Assembly (NCBI RefSeq): GCF_001274945.1
Contig: NZ_LILB01000009.1
Location: 62,001 to 126,000 of the forward strand
DNA from: Viridibacillus arvi
GTDB lineage: Bacteria > Bacillota > Bacilli > Bacillales_A > Planococcaceae
Direction of reading: 5' to 3'
Length of the DNA stretch: 64,000 nt
In this document: positions 25,387 to 33,268 of the stretch, one piece after another
How positions within the stretch are numbered: the first letter of the stretch is position 1
How the letters are laid out: each line of letters starts with the position of its first letter
The notes under the pieces: model-generated
The model's database searches: none
Seen by the model: the letters and a program-made list of their open reading frames with translations, nothing else
What the model was told of the DNA's origin: nothing
Position numbers and translations under genes: made by a program

Positions 25387-26145
25387 ATGAAACTTCAAGG
25401 ACAGGTTGCAGTTGTAACAGGAGCTGCTTCAGGGATGGGTAAAGCAATTGCGACTTTATATGCACAAGAGGGAGCAAAGGTAATCGTATCAGATATTAAT
25501 GCAGAAGCTGCGGATGTAGCGGTTGCGGAAATTAAAGCTAATGGTGGGGAAGCAACAGCAGTAGTGGCAAACGTAGCTAAAGAAGAAGATATTCAGAACT
25601 TAATCGATACAACAGTGAGCCTTTATGGAACAGTTGATATTCTTGTAAATAATGCTGGAATAATGGACAATTTCGAAGCAGCAGCTGATATTGAAGATAA
25701 TCAATGGGAGAGAATTTTTGCTATTAATACAACGAGCGTAATGCGTGCGACACGTAAAGTTTTACCTATTTTCTTAGAAAAGAAAAAGGGAACAATTGTA
25801 AATGTCGCGTCGGCAGGTGGCTTAAACGGAACTCGCGCAGGAGCAGCTTATACAGCTTCCAAACATGCAGTTGTTGGTTTCACGAAAAATACGGCGTTCA
25901 TGTATGCAAATGATGGAATTCGCTGTAATGCGATTGCACCGGGAGCAGTAGAAACAAATATTAATAGTTCAATGACGAACATTAATGAATTTGGTGTTGG
26001 ACGAGCAATGTCAGGATTAAATATTAACCCACGAGTTGGTCAACCGGATGAAATTGCAAAAGTAGCATTATTCTTAGGATCTGAGGACTCTAGCTTTGTT
26101 AATGGAACAGTAATTGTTGCAGATGCAGGTTGGACAGCTTACTAA
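25387..26145 (+). CDS. short-chain dehydrogenase/reductase (SDR)
   Basis: This 252-residue classical SDR has the NAD(P)-binding motif TGAASGMGKA (residues 10-19), NNAG at about 89-92, catalytic serine in VNVASAGG, and Y-x-x-x-K in YTASKHA (Y157/K161 region). The acidic residue after the second strand (SDINAE) favours NAD over NADP. It ends with the usual FVNGTVIVADAGWTAY. Substrate is unknown; 3-oxoacyl or alcohol oxidation is typical. AGGGGGAA precedes ATG 25387. It is divergent from a TetR regulator that probably controls it. Confidence 0.9.
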   Translation: MKLQGQVAVVTGAASGMGKAIATLYAQEGAKVIVSDINAEAADVAVAEIKANGGEATAVVANVAKEEDIQNLIDTTVSLYGTVDILVNNAGIMDNFEAAADIEDNQWERIFAINTTSVMRATRKVLPIFLEKKKGTIVNVASAGGLNGTRAGAAYTASKHAVVGFTKNTAFMYANDGIRCNAIAPGAVETNINSSMTNINEFGVGRAMSGLNINPRVGQPDEIAKVALFLGSEDSSFVNGTVIVADAGWTAY

Positions 26146-26156
26146 TATATAGAAAT

Positions 26157-26192
26157 AAGACACCGTTTCCTAATAGAAACGGTGTCTTATTT
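26157..26192. terminator. bidirectional terminator
   Basis: The stem AAGACACCGTTTC / GAAACGGTGTCTT with a six-base loop lies between converging genes and is followed by ATTTAG. Confidence 0.8.
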
Positions 26193-26694
26193 AGTCTTGA
26201 CCGACAATGGTACTTCTTCTATCAAGTAAGGTAACATCTCTCCACACACCATTTAACTGACCAAAGCGTTCGCGTACGCCAACCTCCCTGAAGCCGAATT
26301 TCTGATGTAGATGTATGCTCGAGGCATTCTCAGAGAAAATTTGTGCCTGGATTGTCCAAATACCACTCTTTTCACTTTCTTCGATACATTTTTTTAATAG
26401 CTTAGTACCAACGCCCATTCCTTGAGCACGATTACTAATATATATGCTATCCTCTGTCACACCTTTGTGGAATGTATTATTGGAAAAGGGGCTAAGTGCA
26501 ATCCATCCAACAATTTCTCCATCCACACGTGCGACAAAACGACATTCATTTAAATGTCCAGCGTCCCATTGCTCCCATGTAGGAGGAGTGGTGCGAAATG
26601 TTGCATTACCGCTTTCAATCCCTTCAATAAAAATAGCTCTAACTTGGTCCCAATCGGTGGGTTTCATTGCATCAATCATCACTTGTTCTGCCAT
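26191..26694 (-). CDS. GNAT acetyltransferase, phosphinothricin acetyltransferase-like
   Basis: This 167-residue protein has the Pat/YwnH/MnaT layout: IFIEGIESGNATFRTTPPTWEQWD, VGWIALSPFS, EDSIYISNRAQGMGVGTKLL (acetyl-CoA loop) and HQKFGFREVGVRERFGQLNGVWRDVTLL. Relatives N-acetylate phosphinothricin, methionine sulfoximine or related amino acid analogues; the true substrate here is not known. GAGG lies a few bases upstream of ATG 26694. It overlaps the terminator of the SDR gene at its 3' end. Confidence 0.88.
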   Translation of the reverse strand: MAEQVMIDAMKPTDWDQVRAIFIEGIESGNATFRTTPPTWEQWDAGHLNECRFVARVDGEIVGWIALSPFSNNTFHKGVTEDSIYISNRAQGMGVGTKLLKKCIEESEKSGIWTIQAQIFSENASSIHLHQKFGFREVGVRERFGQLNGVWRDVTLLDRRSTIVGQD

Positions 26695-26781
26695 ATGGTT
26701 GCCTCATTTATAATAGATTTCAATGCTTGAAAATATTATATTCCATAAAGCGCAGAAAAAGTTTAATTATCTGAAAATATA

Positions 26782-27096
26782 TTAAGAAACGAGTTTTAGT
26801 CCGACTGCTGCACTTAGCACCATCGTAATGAAAACAATACGTTTCCAATCTTTTGATTCACCAAAAAAGAAAATCCCAATCAACGCTCCGCCAGATGCGC
26901 CGATTCCTGTCCAGATAGCATAGGCAGTGCCCATAGGAATTGTGTTCATAGCATACGATAGACAAGAAAAGCTAATTGTAAAGCCAGCGATTAGGCTTAA
27001 CATAATAGTTGCTTTCTTTTCATACTGCCATTTGTTCATCATTGCTACTCCGAAAACCTCACAAAATCCTGCTACAATTAACGCGATCCAAGCCAT
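26782..27096 (-). CDS. gdnD: guanidinium exporter subunit GdnD (SMR family)
   Basis: This 104-residue small multidrug resistance protein has four helices. It contains the active-site glutamate in VAGFCEVFGV (residue about 13) and the GdnD-like segment YAMNTIPMGTAYAIWTGIGA. It closely resembles YkkD/GdnD and pairs with GdnC in an antiparallel heterodimer. Its start overlaps the gdnC stop by one base. The guanidine-I riboswitch upstream supports export of guanidinium as its role. Confidence 0.92.
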   Translation of the reverse strand: MAWIALIVAGFCEVFGVAMMNKWQYEKKATIMLSLIAGFTISFSCLSYAMNTIPMGTAYAIWTGIGASGGALIGIFFFGESKDWKRIVFITMVLSAAVGLKLVS

Positions 27097-27431
27097 TATT
27101 CTGCCTCCTCTTTTTTATCATCTGTGACAATCTTCAATCCCATCACACCGATAAGCAATAAAATAATGAGTAAAATTTTCGAGATTTTAAATGGCTCATC
27201 GAAAAACAAAATGCCTGTAATGACAGTTCCAGCAGTACCAAGTCCTACAAAAACGGCATATACCGTGCCAACAGGAAGATAACGTCCTGCTACTAGTAAT
27301 AAATAAAAGGTAAAGACGATGGCAAACGCAGTACCTCCCCAAGTCCAAACATCATATGAGTGTTTTAACCCGATAACCCATAACACTTCAAAAACAGACG
27401 CAACAATTACAATTAACCAATGTTTGTTCAA
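27096..27431 (-). CDS. gdnC: guanidinium exporter subunit GdnC (SMR family)
   Basis: This SMR protein of 111 residues has four helices, with the conserved glutamate in [16 protein letters not shown] and the signature [19 protein letters not shown], like YkkC/GdnC. Together with GdnD it should export guanidinium by proton antiport. The start is ambiguous: ATG 27440 directly touches the AAAGGA sequence, whereas TTG 27431 lies eight bases after it and gives the usual length, so TTG is chosen. The riboswitch terminator ends about 20 bases upstream. Confidence 0.9.
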   Translation of the reverse strand: MNKHWLIVIVASVFEVLWVIGLKHSYDVWTWGGTAFAIVFTFYLLLVAGRYLPVGTVYAVFVGLGTAGTVITGILFFDEPFKISKILLIILLLIGVMGLKIVTDDKKEEAE

Positions 27432-27457
27432 CTCATTCATCCTTTCTAATTTTCGAT

Positions 27458-27501
27458 AAAAAAAGCCCAAGAGATACTGAATTATCAGTAGTCTCCCAGG
27501 C
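27458..27501 (-). terminator. guanidine-I riboswitch terminator
   Basis: On the minus strand a stem (27501-27492 with 27474-27465, extended by ACTGA/TCAGT) is followed by TTTTTTT. It uses the 3' part of the aptamer, so ligand binding should prevent it from forming. Confidence 0.9.
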
Positions 27502-27587
27502 TTTTATCCTTCCGTGGCATAGCTATATAGCTATGAGATTTCTCTCGGACCAGGCTAGCAATATGCTACGGAACCCTAGAAATCATT
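27490..27587 (-). promoter_or_regulatory. guanidine-I riboswitch (ykkC class)
   Basis: On the minus strand the conserved ykkC blocks appear in order: TTTCTAGGGTTCCGTAGC, CTGGTCCGAGAGAAA, then GCCACGGAAGGATAAAAGC and CTGGGAGA. A long AT hairpin (ATAGCTATATAGCTAT) closes the variable stem. The element binds guanidinium and switches on the downstream exporter genes gdnC and gdnD. Confidence 0.95.
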
Positions 27588-27644
27588 GTTGTATCAAGTT
27601 AATTAAATTGTAATAAAAAGGAGTGGAAAATTCAAGTGAGAAGG

Positions 27645-27992
27645 TTATTTATCGAGATAACCGCGTTCACCAAATGGTTCTAATTTAGCAATCCATTGCT
27701 CTTCAAGTTTTGCTAATTCTCTCTTCGTATCGAAGAATCCTTCTTCTTTTTTCTTCAACACTTCAAGAATTTCAATTTCAAATGAAGTTTCACCAAATTT
27801 GTTCCAATCTGCTTGTAGAGCCTTATTAGTATGGTTATTCATCTTCAGCATGAATTGTACACCATTTAATCTCTTTAAATTATTTGTACTGCCGATATAG
27901 ATTTTCTTATTTGCTGTGTTAGTAATTTTATAAACACCTGATTGGATAGGGGTTTCTTTATAAAGTTGTTTGAGTTCTTTTTGACGGTCCAC
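27645..27992 (-). CDS. stand-alone GIY-YIG nuclease (I-TevI/Seg-like)
   Basis: This 115-residue protein is a single GIY-YIG domain. SGVYKI (residues 18-23) and KIYIGST (30-36) form the signature, followed by an arginine in NLKRL, then HTNKALQADWNKFGETSFEIEIL and a glutamate in KLEEQWIAKL. This HxxNxxLQ-WxKxG-x-x-FxxxIL pattern matches the catalytic domain of phage homing enzymes such as I-TevI, but there is no DNA-binding tail. The start is GTG 27992. It lies 19 bases after the zinc-ribbon/DUF2087 gene on the same strand, so the two are likely co-transcribed. Confidence 0.85.
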   Translation of the reverse strand: MDRQKELKQLYKETPIQSGVYKITNTANKKIYIGSTNNLKRLNGVQFMLKMNNHTNKALQADWNKFGETSFEIEILEVLKKKEEGFFDTKRELAKLEEQWIAKLEPFGERGYLDK

Positions 27993-28011
27993 TATTAACT
28001 ACCTGCTTTCT

Positions 28012-28767
28012 TTATTTTTTAATCCAATATGCACTGCCATCTGCTTTACGATCTAAAAAGCCATATTCGATTAAATAGCGACGAATCATAGCATAGTCGT
28101 CATGGATTGGCATGAGAATAGCATTAATTTCTTTTTCTGTATAAGTACTTTCCATCTCAAAGCGATTTGTAATTTCACGTAGGATAATAAGTTTTTGTTT
28201 TTCCTTTTTCGGAAAGCGTAACAAAGGTCCATTTGTGCCTTCAGGGAAAAGTTTATTTAAAACTTCATCCTGCTCTTTGTTGGTGATATTATAACGGTCA
28301 TCAACCATCGTAGCAGTTTTGTGTACAGGTACGAATGTAGGTGCATTCATATCTTTTTCTTTTAATAGCTCCATCATGACTAAAAACGTTTTTGCTTGGC
28401 GTTCCTTTTCCTTTAAGGCAAATCGATGATGACGGATTGTAGAGGCACTACCAATTTCTAATTCTTGCTGTACTTCAGCATCAGTTTTCCCTGCATAAAA
28501 TAGACGTAATAAATTGCTTTGATGCTCAGTGAGGCCTGTCATCTTTTTATTAAGTCCGATTAAATATGCAAAAACAGATTGATGTGTTTCTTTAATATGC
28601 ATTTGCATATATTTCTCCGCTTCATAAAGTACATCATTTTGGGGATAAATAATGCCCTTTTCTATTTTTTCTCCACAAAGAAGGCAAGTGTAACAATGTG
28701 CATCTTCTGAATAGCCCTTTTTTAGTTGATCGATTGATGCATTCCAAAATAGTTCTGAGTTCTCCAT
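28012..28767 (-). CDS. zinc-ribbon, HTH and DUF2087 regulator
   Basis: This 251-residue protein has three parts. The N-terminus carries CYTCLLCGEKIEKG (C25, C28, C31) and a later H-x-x-x-x-H, a likely zinc ribbon. The middle (about 75-120) is a helix-turn-helix of LuxR/sigma-4 style, LTEHQSNLLRLFYAGKTDAEVQQELEI. The C-terminus is a DUF2087 domain, LRFPKKEKQKLIILREI through DYAMIRRYLIEYGFLDRKADGSAYW. It should be a DNA-binding regulator. An inverted repeat upstream of its start could be its own operator. It precedes the GIY-YIG gene by 19 bases. Confidence 0.82.
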   Translation of the reverse strand: MENSELFWNASIDQLKKGYSEDAHCYTCLLCGEKIEKGIIYPQNDVLYEAEKYMQMHIKETHQSVFAYLIGLNKKMTGLTEHQSNLLRLFYAGKTDAEVQQELEIGSASTIRHHRFALKEKERQAKTFLVMMELLKEKDMNAPTFVPVHKTATMVDDRYNITNKEQDEVLNKLFPEGTNGPLLRFPKKEKQKLIILREITNRFEMESTYTEKEINAILMPIHDDYAMIRRYLIEYGFLDRKADGSAYWIKK

Positions 28768-28815
28768 ATATGAACACCTTCAATTCTTGGTTTTATTTTT
28801 AAACTTAGATATAAA

Positions 28816-28837
28816 ATGTTTGTTTATTTATAAACAT
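28816..28837. promoter_or_regulatory. inverted repeat upstream of the DUF2087 regulator
   Basis: ATGTTT-N10-AAACAT lies about 50 bases upstream of the regulator start in an AT-rich divergent region. It may be an operator; AT-rich sequence makes chance likely. Confidence 0.25.
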
Positions 28838-28909
28838 AATACATAATCGTTTATTGTTTGTCAATGATTAACAATTTAATTGTAATAGATAGAATAGATA
28901 GGAGTAATT

Positions 28910-29119
28910 ATGTTAAAGCGATTCAAAATGCAGAAGATGTGGAAATCAGGTGAAGATCAAGTAAATGAAGTGAAGGGTGCAATTAACTATGCACAAAAGA
29001 ATGACAATATTCATCCAGCAATAATTCCGTTTGCAGCTCATCTAGTTCATAATGAACAGCCAGAAGTTTATACAATTTTGATGGAGCAATTTTTAAGGAA
29101 AACACAAAAAAGGCGCTAA
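28910..29119 (+). CDS. small uncharacterised protein
   Basis: This 69-residue basic protein (MLKRFKMQKMWK start) has no membrane segment and no known domain. AGGAG lies six bases upstream of ATG 28910. Codon use looks real and the stop codon falls inside the stem of a strong terminator, which supports a compact genuine gene. It diverges from the zinc-ribbon regulator and converges on asparagine synthase. Function unknown. Confidence 0.6.
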   Translation: MLKRFKMQKMWKSGEDQVNEVKGAINYAQKNDNIHPAIIPFAAHLVHNEQPEVYTILMEQFLRKTQKRR

Positions 29120-29136
29120 AATAGCGCCTTTTTTTA
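29112..29136. terminator. bidirectional terminator
   Basis: The stem GGCGCTA / TAGCGCC with a short A-loop has an A-run before it and TTTTTTT after it. It includes the stop codon of the preceding small gene. Confidence 0.88.
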
Positions 29137-30969
29137 GTCCTTAATCTGAATTTGATAATCTTCAAACCAAGTATGAATTTGCGCTAAATAGGCGAGAAGC
29201 TGTGGGCCGGCCATTAATTGCCCAAACCAAGGGACTTTAAATGAAGTACCACCAGATTCTATTAGGCTATCTAGACGTTTCCGTTCAAAGAATTCATGTA
29301 GGATTGAGTTTTTATCTTGGAGAATTTCTTTAAGCCATTGTTGGACACCAGCTGTGTAAGCAGGGTGATATGTTTTTGGATACGGATTCTTTTGTCGATA
29401 GAGCACTTCTTTTGGCAAAAGCTCTTCCATTGCCTTTCGCAAAAGGCCTTTTTCCATATTACCTGTTGATTTCATTTCCCAGGGAATATTCCACATATAT
29501 TCAACGAGGCGATGGTCTGCAAACGGAACTCGCACTTCAAGACCCGCACCCATACTCATACGGTCCTTGCGCTCTAATAATGTCGTCATAAACCAAATCA
29601 TGTTGAGATAGAACAATTCACGTCGTTTTGCGTCTTCTGGTGCTTCTCCGTCAAGTCGAGGTGTTTCGGCAATTGATACTTCATAGGCATTTTGCATATA
29701 GTCTGGGATATTAAGCTTTTGCTGCCACTCAGTGCGTAGAACAGATTCGCGTTCATCAATTGATCGAATCCATGGGAAGCTGGAGAAAGACTGTTTAAAC
29801 CAAGGATAACCTCCAAATATTTCATCTGCACATTCACCTGACAAACCAACAGTGAAGTTTTTTTTAACTACTTTTGCAAACCATAATAATGATGAGTCCA
29901 CATCAGCCATACCTGGAACATCACGTACGTGCACTGCTTCTTTCAGATAATCAATGAGCTCTTGTTGTGTAATTATTTCTGAATGATGTACGGTTTTAAA
30001 CGTTTCGGTCATTTTTTGAATCCAGAAGGCATCTGTGGAGACTTGAAAATCATTCGATTCAAAAAACTTAGCATTATCTTCGTAATCGATGGAATAGGTA
30101 TGAAGAGCTTCTTTACCATCTTTTTTATATTTATTTGCTGCTATTGCTGTAATAATACTGGAATCTAATCCTCCTGATAAGAAAGTACATAGGGGAACAT
30201 CGGAAACGAGTTGTCGCTCCACTGCATCTGTCACAAGGTCACGCACATTGGTCACGGTCTGTTCAAAGGAATCTGTATGCTCTGAACTTTTAACATTCCA
30301 GTATCGCCAAATACGAACACCGCTTTTCGTAAAAGTAAGCGCGTGAGCAGGACGTAATTCATGTATATTGTTGAATATTCCTTTGCCTGGAGTACGAGAA
30401 GGTCCCAGACTAAAAACATCAGCGAGTCCATCGTGTTTAATGATTGGTTGAATATCTGGGTGTGCAAGTAGAGCTTTTATTTCAGAGCCAAATAATAAGC
30501 CACTGTTTTGTTCTGTATAAAAGAGTGGTTTTACGCCAAGTCGATCTCGCGCAATGAAGAGCTTTTCAGAATTATCATCCCAAATAGCAAAGGCGAAGAT
30601 TCCATTTAGATGATCGACACATTGTTCCTGCCATTCAATATAGCTTATCAGTAAAACTTCAGTATCTGAATTAGATGAAAAGTGGTAGCCGCGCTTTTGT
30701 AGTTCACGACGTAATTCGTCTGTATTATAGAGTTCTCCATTATAGGCCATTGTGTAGTTAGTGCCGTTTTTTGAGCGGGTCATTGGTTGCTCGCCACCAC
30801 TTGGATCGATGACGATGAGCCTTTGATGTCCAAATGCTGCATGTGTTTCAGTCCAAATATTTTCTGCATCTGGGCCACGTTTTTTTAATGTTTTAGTCAT
30901 GGTATGTAAAACATTTTGTTGCAATCGCAAATCCTTTTTGAAATTTACCCATCCTGTGATACCACACAT
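29134..30969 (-). CDS. asnB: asparagine synthase (glutamine-hydrolysing)
   Basis: This 611-residue AsnB-type enzyme makes asparagine from aspartate, glutamine and ATP. The N-terminal nucleophile Cys2 is in MCGITGW; the glutaminase domain (to about residue 210) includes KKRGPDAENIW and YNGELYN. The synthetase domain has the ATP loop LSGGLDSS and SGECADEIFGGYPWF. ATG 30972 adds one Met before MCGI; because Cys must follow the initiator Met, ATG 30969 is used. Symbol is by family, since Bacillus has several paralogues. It is a single-gene unit, possibly following hxlR on the same strand. Confidence 0.92.
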   Translation of the reverse strand: MCGITGWVNFKKDLRLQQNVLHTMTKTLKKRGPDAENIWTETHAAFGHQRLIVIDPSGGEQPMTRSKNGTNYTMAYNGELYNTDELRRELQKRGYHFSSNSDTEVLLISYIEWQEQCVDHLNGIFAFAIWDDNSEKLFIARDRLGVKPLFYTEQNSGLLFGSEIKALLAHPDIQPIIKHDGLADVFSLGPSRTPGKGIFNNIHELRPAHALTFTKSGVRIWRYWNVKSSEHTDSFEQTVTNVRDLVTDAVERQLVSDVPLCTFLSGGLDSSIITAIAANKYKKDGKEALHTYSIDYEDNAKFFESNDFQVSTDAFWIQKMTETFKTVHHSEIITQQELIDYLKEAVHVRDVPGMADVDSSLLWFAKVVKKNFTVGLSGECADEIFGGYPWFKQSFSSFPWIRSIDERESVLRTEWQQKLNIPDYMQNAYEVSIAETPRLDGEAPEDAKRRELFYLNMIWFMTTLLERKDRMSMGAGLEVRVPFADHRLVEYMWNIPWEMKSTGNMEKGLLRKAMEELLPKEVLYRQKNPYPKTYHPAYTAGVQQWLKEILQDKNSILHEFFERKRLDSLIESGGTSFKVPWFGQLMAGPQLLAYLAQIHTWFEDYQIQIKD

Positions 30970-31035
30970 CATTTCACATCCTCTGCTTCTAGTCGTTACA
31001 TAATGTATGCAAACTGGGCGGAGGATGTGCGTGTG

Positions 31036-31380
31036 TTATTGTACTTTTTCTTTCATATGTTCAATATGCTTTGCACCCCACGCTTGCATTGTTGTTAAAA
31101 TAGGCTGGAGTGTCATCCCATATTCTGTGATTTGATATTCTACTTTTGGAGGTACTTGTGGATATACCGTACGTGTTAGGATATCTTGTTCTTCTAATTC
31201 ACGTAGATGCATTGTGAGCATTCGTTGAGTGATATCTGGAATGAGTTTTTTTAATTCATTAAATCTAAGTGCTTCGCCACGTAATAAGTGATCTAAAATA
31301 ATAGGTTTCCATTTGCCGACAATCATGTTTAGGGCAACGACCATTTGGCATTGACTCGGATTTTTTTGTCCGTTTAACAT
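31036..31380 (-). CDS. HxlR family regulator
   Basis: This 114-residue winged-helix regulator has VGKWKPIILDHLLRGEALRFNELKKLI and recognition helix ITQRMLTMHLRELEEQDILTR, typical of HxlR/YodB. A single N-terminal cysteine (C11, SQCQMVV) is at the position used by YodB/HypR-type proteins to sense disulfide stress or electrophiles. It diverges from a nitroreductase gene, the classic target of such regulators. A symmetric AGTATC-N6-GATACT site lies between the two genes. Confidence 0.9.
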   Translation of the reverse strand: MLNGQKNPSQCQMVVALNMIVGKWKPIILDHLLRGEALRFNELKKLIPDITQRMLTMHLRELEEQDILTRTVYPQVPPKVEYQITEYGMTLQPILTTMQAWGAKHIEHMKEKVQ

Positions 31381-31395
31381 GTGTAACCTCCCATT

Positions 31396-31413
31396 AGTAT
31401 CCTTTTTGATACT
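31396..31413. promoter_or_regulatory. probable HxlR operator
   Basis: A perfect inverted repeat AGTATC-CTTTTT-GATACT lies 16 bases upstream of the hxlR start, in the divergent promoter region shared with the nitroreductase. Confidence 0.6.
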
Positions 31414-31504
31414 ATGTTTAATTAATGTGCCTACTTACAATTAGTAACTAGATACATCATAATTGAATTTGGTTAAGAAATATACATTAATTGGAGGATT
31501 TAAA

Positions 31505-32107
31505 GTGACTAAAAAAGATTTTGCAACAGCTGTAGAGGAACGTCGTAGCATATATGTAATTAATAATGAAGCAATCGTATCTGATGAACGTATTCAAGAA
31601 ATTGTTGAACATGCAATAAAACATACCCCATCTTCATTTAATTCTCAAACAGCTCGTGCAGTTGTTTTGTTAGGTGAGCAACATTCAAAATTATGGAGCA
31701 TCACGACTGAAACTTTGCGCCAAGTTGTACCGGCTAATGATTTTTCACCGACTGAAGAAAAAATGAACATGTTCGGTGCAGGTTATGGTACTGTGCTATT
31801 TTTTGAAGACCAATCTATTGTAAAAGGCTTGCAAGAGAAATTCCCTTCATATGCTGATAACTTCCCAATTTGGTCTTTACAATCATCAGGTATGGTGCAA
31901 TATGTAGTATGGACTGCATTAGAACAAGAAGGTTTTGGTGCCTCATTACAACATTACAATCCATTAATTGATGATGAAGTGAGAAGCGAGTGGAATATTC
32001 CTTTAGATTGGAAATTACTTGCTGAAATGCCTTTTGGTAAACCGGTTGTTGCAGCTGGGGAAAAACAATTTTCCCCTGTTGAAGACCGAGTGAAAGTCTT
32101 TAAATAA
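31505..32107 (+). CDS. nitroreductase family oxidoreductase
   Basis: This 200-residue FMN-dependent protein resembles the YdfN/HypO-like nitroreductases of Bacillus: VEERRSIYVINNEAIVSDERIQEI, HTPSSFNSQTARAVVLLG (FMN phosphate site), and the C-terminal LLAEMPFGKPVVAAG. It probably reduces quinones or nitro compounds with NAD(P)H. GTG 31505, seven bases after GGAGG, gives the standard N-terminus; an earlier in-frame TTG (31463) has no binding site. It is divergent from hxlR, which probably represses it until disulfide or quinone stress. Confidence 0.88.
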   Translation: MTKKDFATAVEERRSIYVINNEAIVSDERIQEIVEHAIKHTPSSFNSQTARAVVLLGEQHSKLWSITTETLRQVVPANDFSPTEEKMNMFGAGYGTVLFFEDQSIVKGLQEKFPSYADNFPIWSLQSSGMVQYVVWTALEQEGFGASLQHYNPLIDDEVRSEWNIPLDWKLLAEMPFGKPVVAAGEKQFSPVEDRVKVFK

Positions 32108-32119
32108 ATTATAGATTTT

Positions 32120-32158
32120 AAAGCTGCTCCTAATTACGAATTCGGAGCAGCTTTTTTG
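32120..32158 (+). terminator. terminator after nitroreductase
   Basis: The stem AAGCTGCTCC / GGAGCAGCTT with a 13-base loop is followed by TTTTTTG. Confidence 0.88.
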
Positions 32159-32284
32159 TTGTTTATGCGAATAAAGTAATCTATAAAAGTTCTACTCAAT
32201 TAATTAGAAATTTCCCCTTTGGCGTGATATCTGAAAATCAGTTAATATAGAGTAGTTGTAGTTTAATATGAAAGGAAGTAGATT

Positions 32285-33211
32285 ATGAGTCAAAATCGTA
32301 ATCAAAATATAGAAGAGATTAGTACAGCTAAATTGATGTGGCAACTTACTCGCCCACATACATTAACAGCGACATTCGTACCAGTCATTCTAGGGACAGT
32401 GCTTGCTGTGTTTGATGTAAGAATAGACTTGCTATTATTTATAGCAATGCTTGTGTGCTGTTTAGCACTACAGATTGCAACAAATTTATTCAATGAATAC
32501 TATGATTTCAAACGTGGATTAGATACAGCTGATTCTGTAGGGATTGGTGGTGCCCTTGTACGCCACGGTACTAAACCTTCTACAGTACTAGCTTTTGCAC
32601 TAGCGTTATATGGAGTTGCTGTAGTACTTGGTATTTTTATTTGTATGAATAGTAGTTGGTGGCTTGTTGCAATAGGTGCAGTAGGAATGGCAATCGGTTA
32701 TTTATATACAGGTGGACCATACCCAATAGCGTATACACCGCTTGGGGAACTGTTTGCAGGTCTTAGTATGGGGATTGGATTTGTATTAATTTCATACTTT
32801 ATACAAGCTGGAACAGTTAGTATGACAAGTTTATTAGTGTCGATTCCACTAGGGATATTAGTTGGGGGCATTAATATGTCGAACAACATACGTGACATTA
32901 AGGAAGATACAATTGGTGGGCGTAAAACATTAGCTATTTTACTTGGACGTGAAAAGGCTGTGAATTTACTAGCGGTTTCATTTGTCGTGTCCTATGTATG
33001 GATAATTATACTTGTTATTATTGGTACGGTTAGTCCATGGTTACTTGTTGTATTTATAAGTATTCCGAAACCAATACAGGCAATTAAGGCATTTAAAGAG
33101 GGTGTAAATGATCCAGCTAAGCAGGGGATTGCAATGAAATCCACTGCACTGACGAATACATTCTTTGGATTTTTATTATCGGTAGGACTAGTTTTAAGTT
33201 ACTTATCCTAA
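32285..33211 (+). CDS. menA: 1,4-dihydroxy-2-naphthoate prenyltransferase MenA
   Basis: This 308-residue UbiA-superfamily membrane enzyme joins the polyprenyl tail to dihydroxynaphthoate in menaquinone synthesis. The two aspartate-rich motifs are NEYYDFKRGLD (about residues 70-80) and NNIRDIKED (about 200-208), with YLYTGGPYPIAY between them and a MenA-like start LTRPHTLTATFVPVILGT. About nine helices are predicted. AAAGGAAG precedes ATG 32285. It is a single-gene unit ended by a strong terminator, away from other men genes, as is usual in Bacillales. Confidence 0.92.
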   Translation: MSQNRNQNIEEISTAKLMWQLTRPHTLTATFVPVILGTVLAVFDVRIDLLLFIAMLVCCLALQIATNLFNEYYDFKRGLDTADSVGIGGALVRHGTKPSTVLAFALALYGVAVVLGIFICMNSSWWLVAIGAVGMAIGYLYTGGPYPIAYTPLGELFAGLSMGIGFVLISYFIQAGTVSMTSLLVSIPLGILVGGINMSNNIRDIKEDTIGGRKTLAILLGREKAVNLLAVSFVVSYVWIIILVIIGTVSPWLLVVFISIPKPIQAIKAFKEGVNDPAKQGIAMKSTALTNTFFGFLLSVGLVLSYLS

Positions 33212-33218
33212 ATTAAAA

Positions 33219-33258
33219 ACTGTCTAACAATCAAGTGAGATTGTTGACAGTTTTTTTT
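33219..33258 (+). terminator. terminator after menA
   Basis: A 13-14 bp stem (ACTGTC-AACAATC / GATTGTT-GACAGT) is followed by TTTTTTTT. An A-run on the other side may let it also end the converging thi operon. Confidence 0.88.
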
Positions 33259-33268
33259 GTGGGTATAT

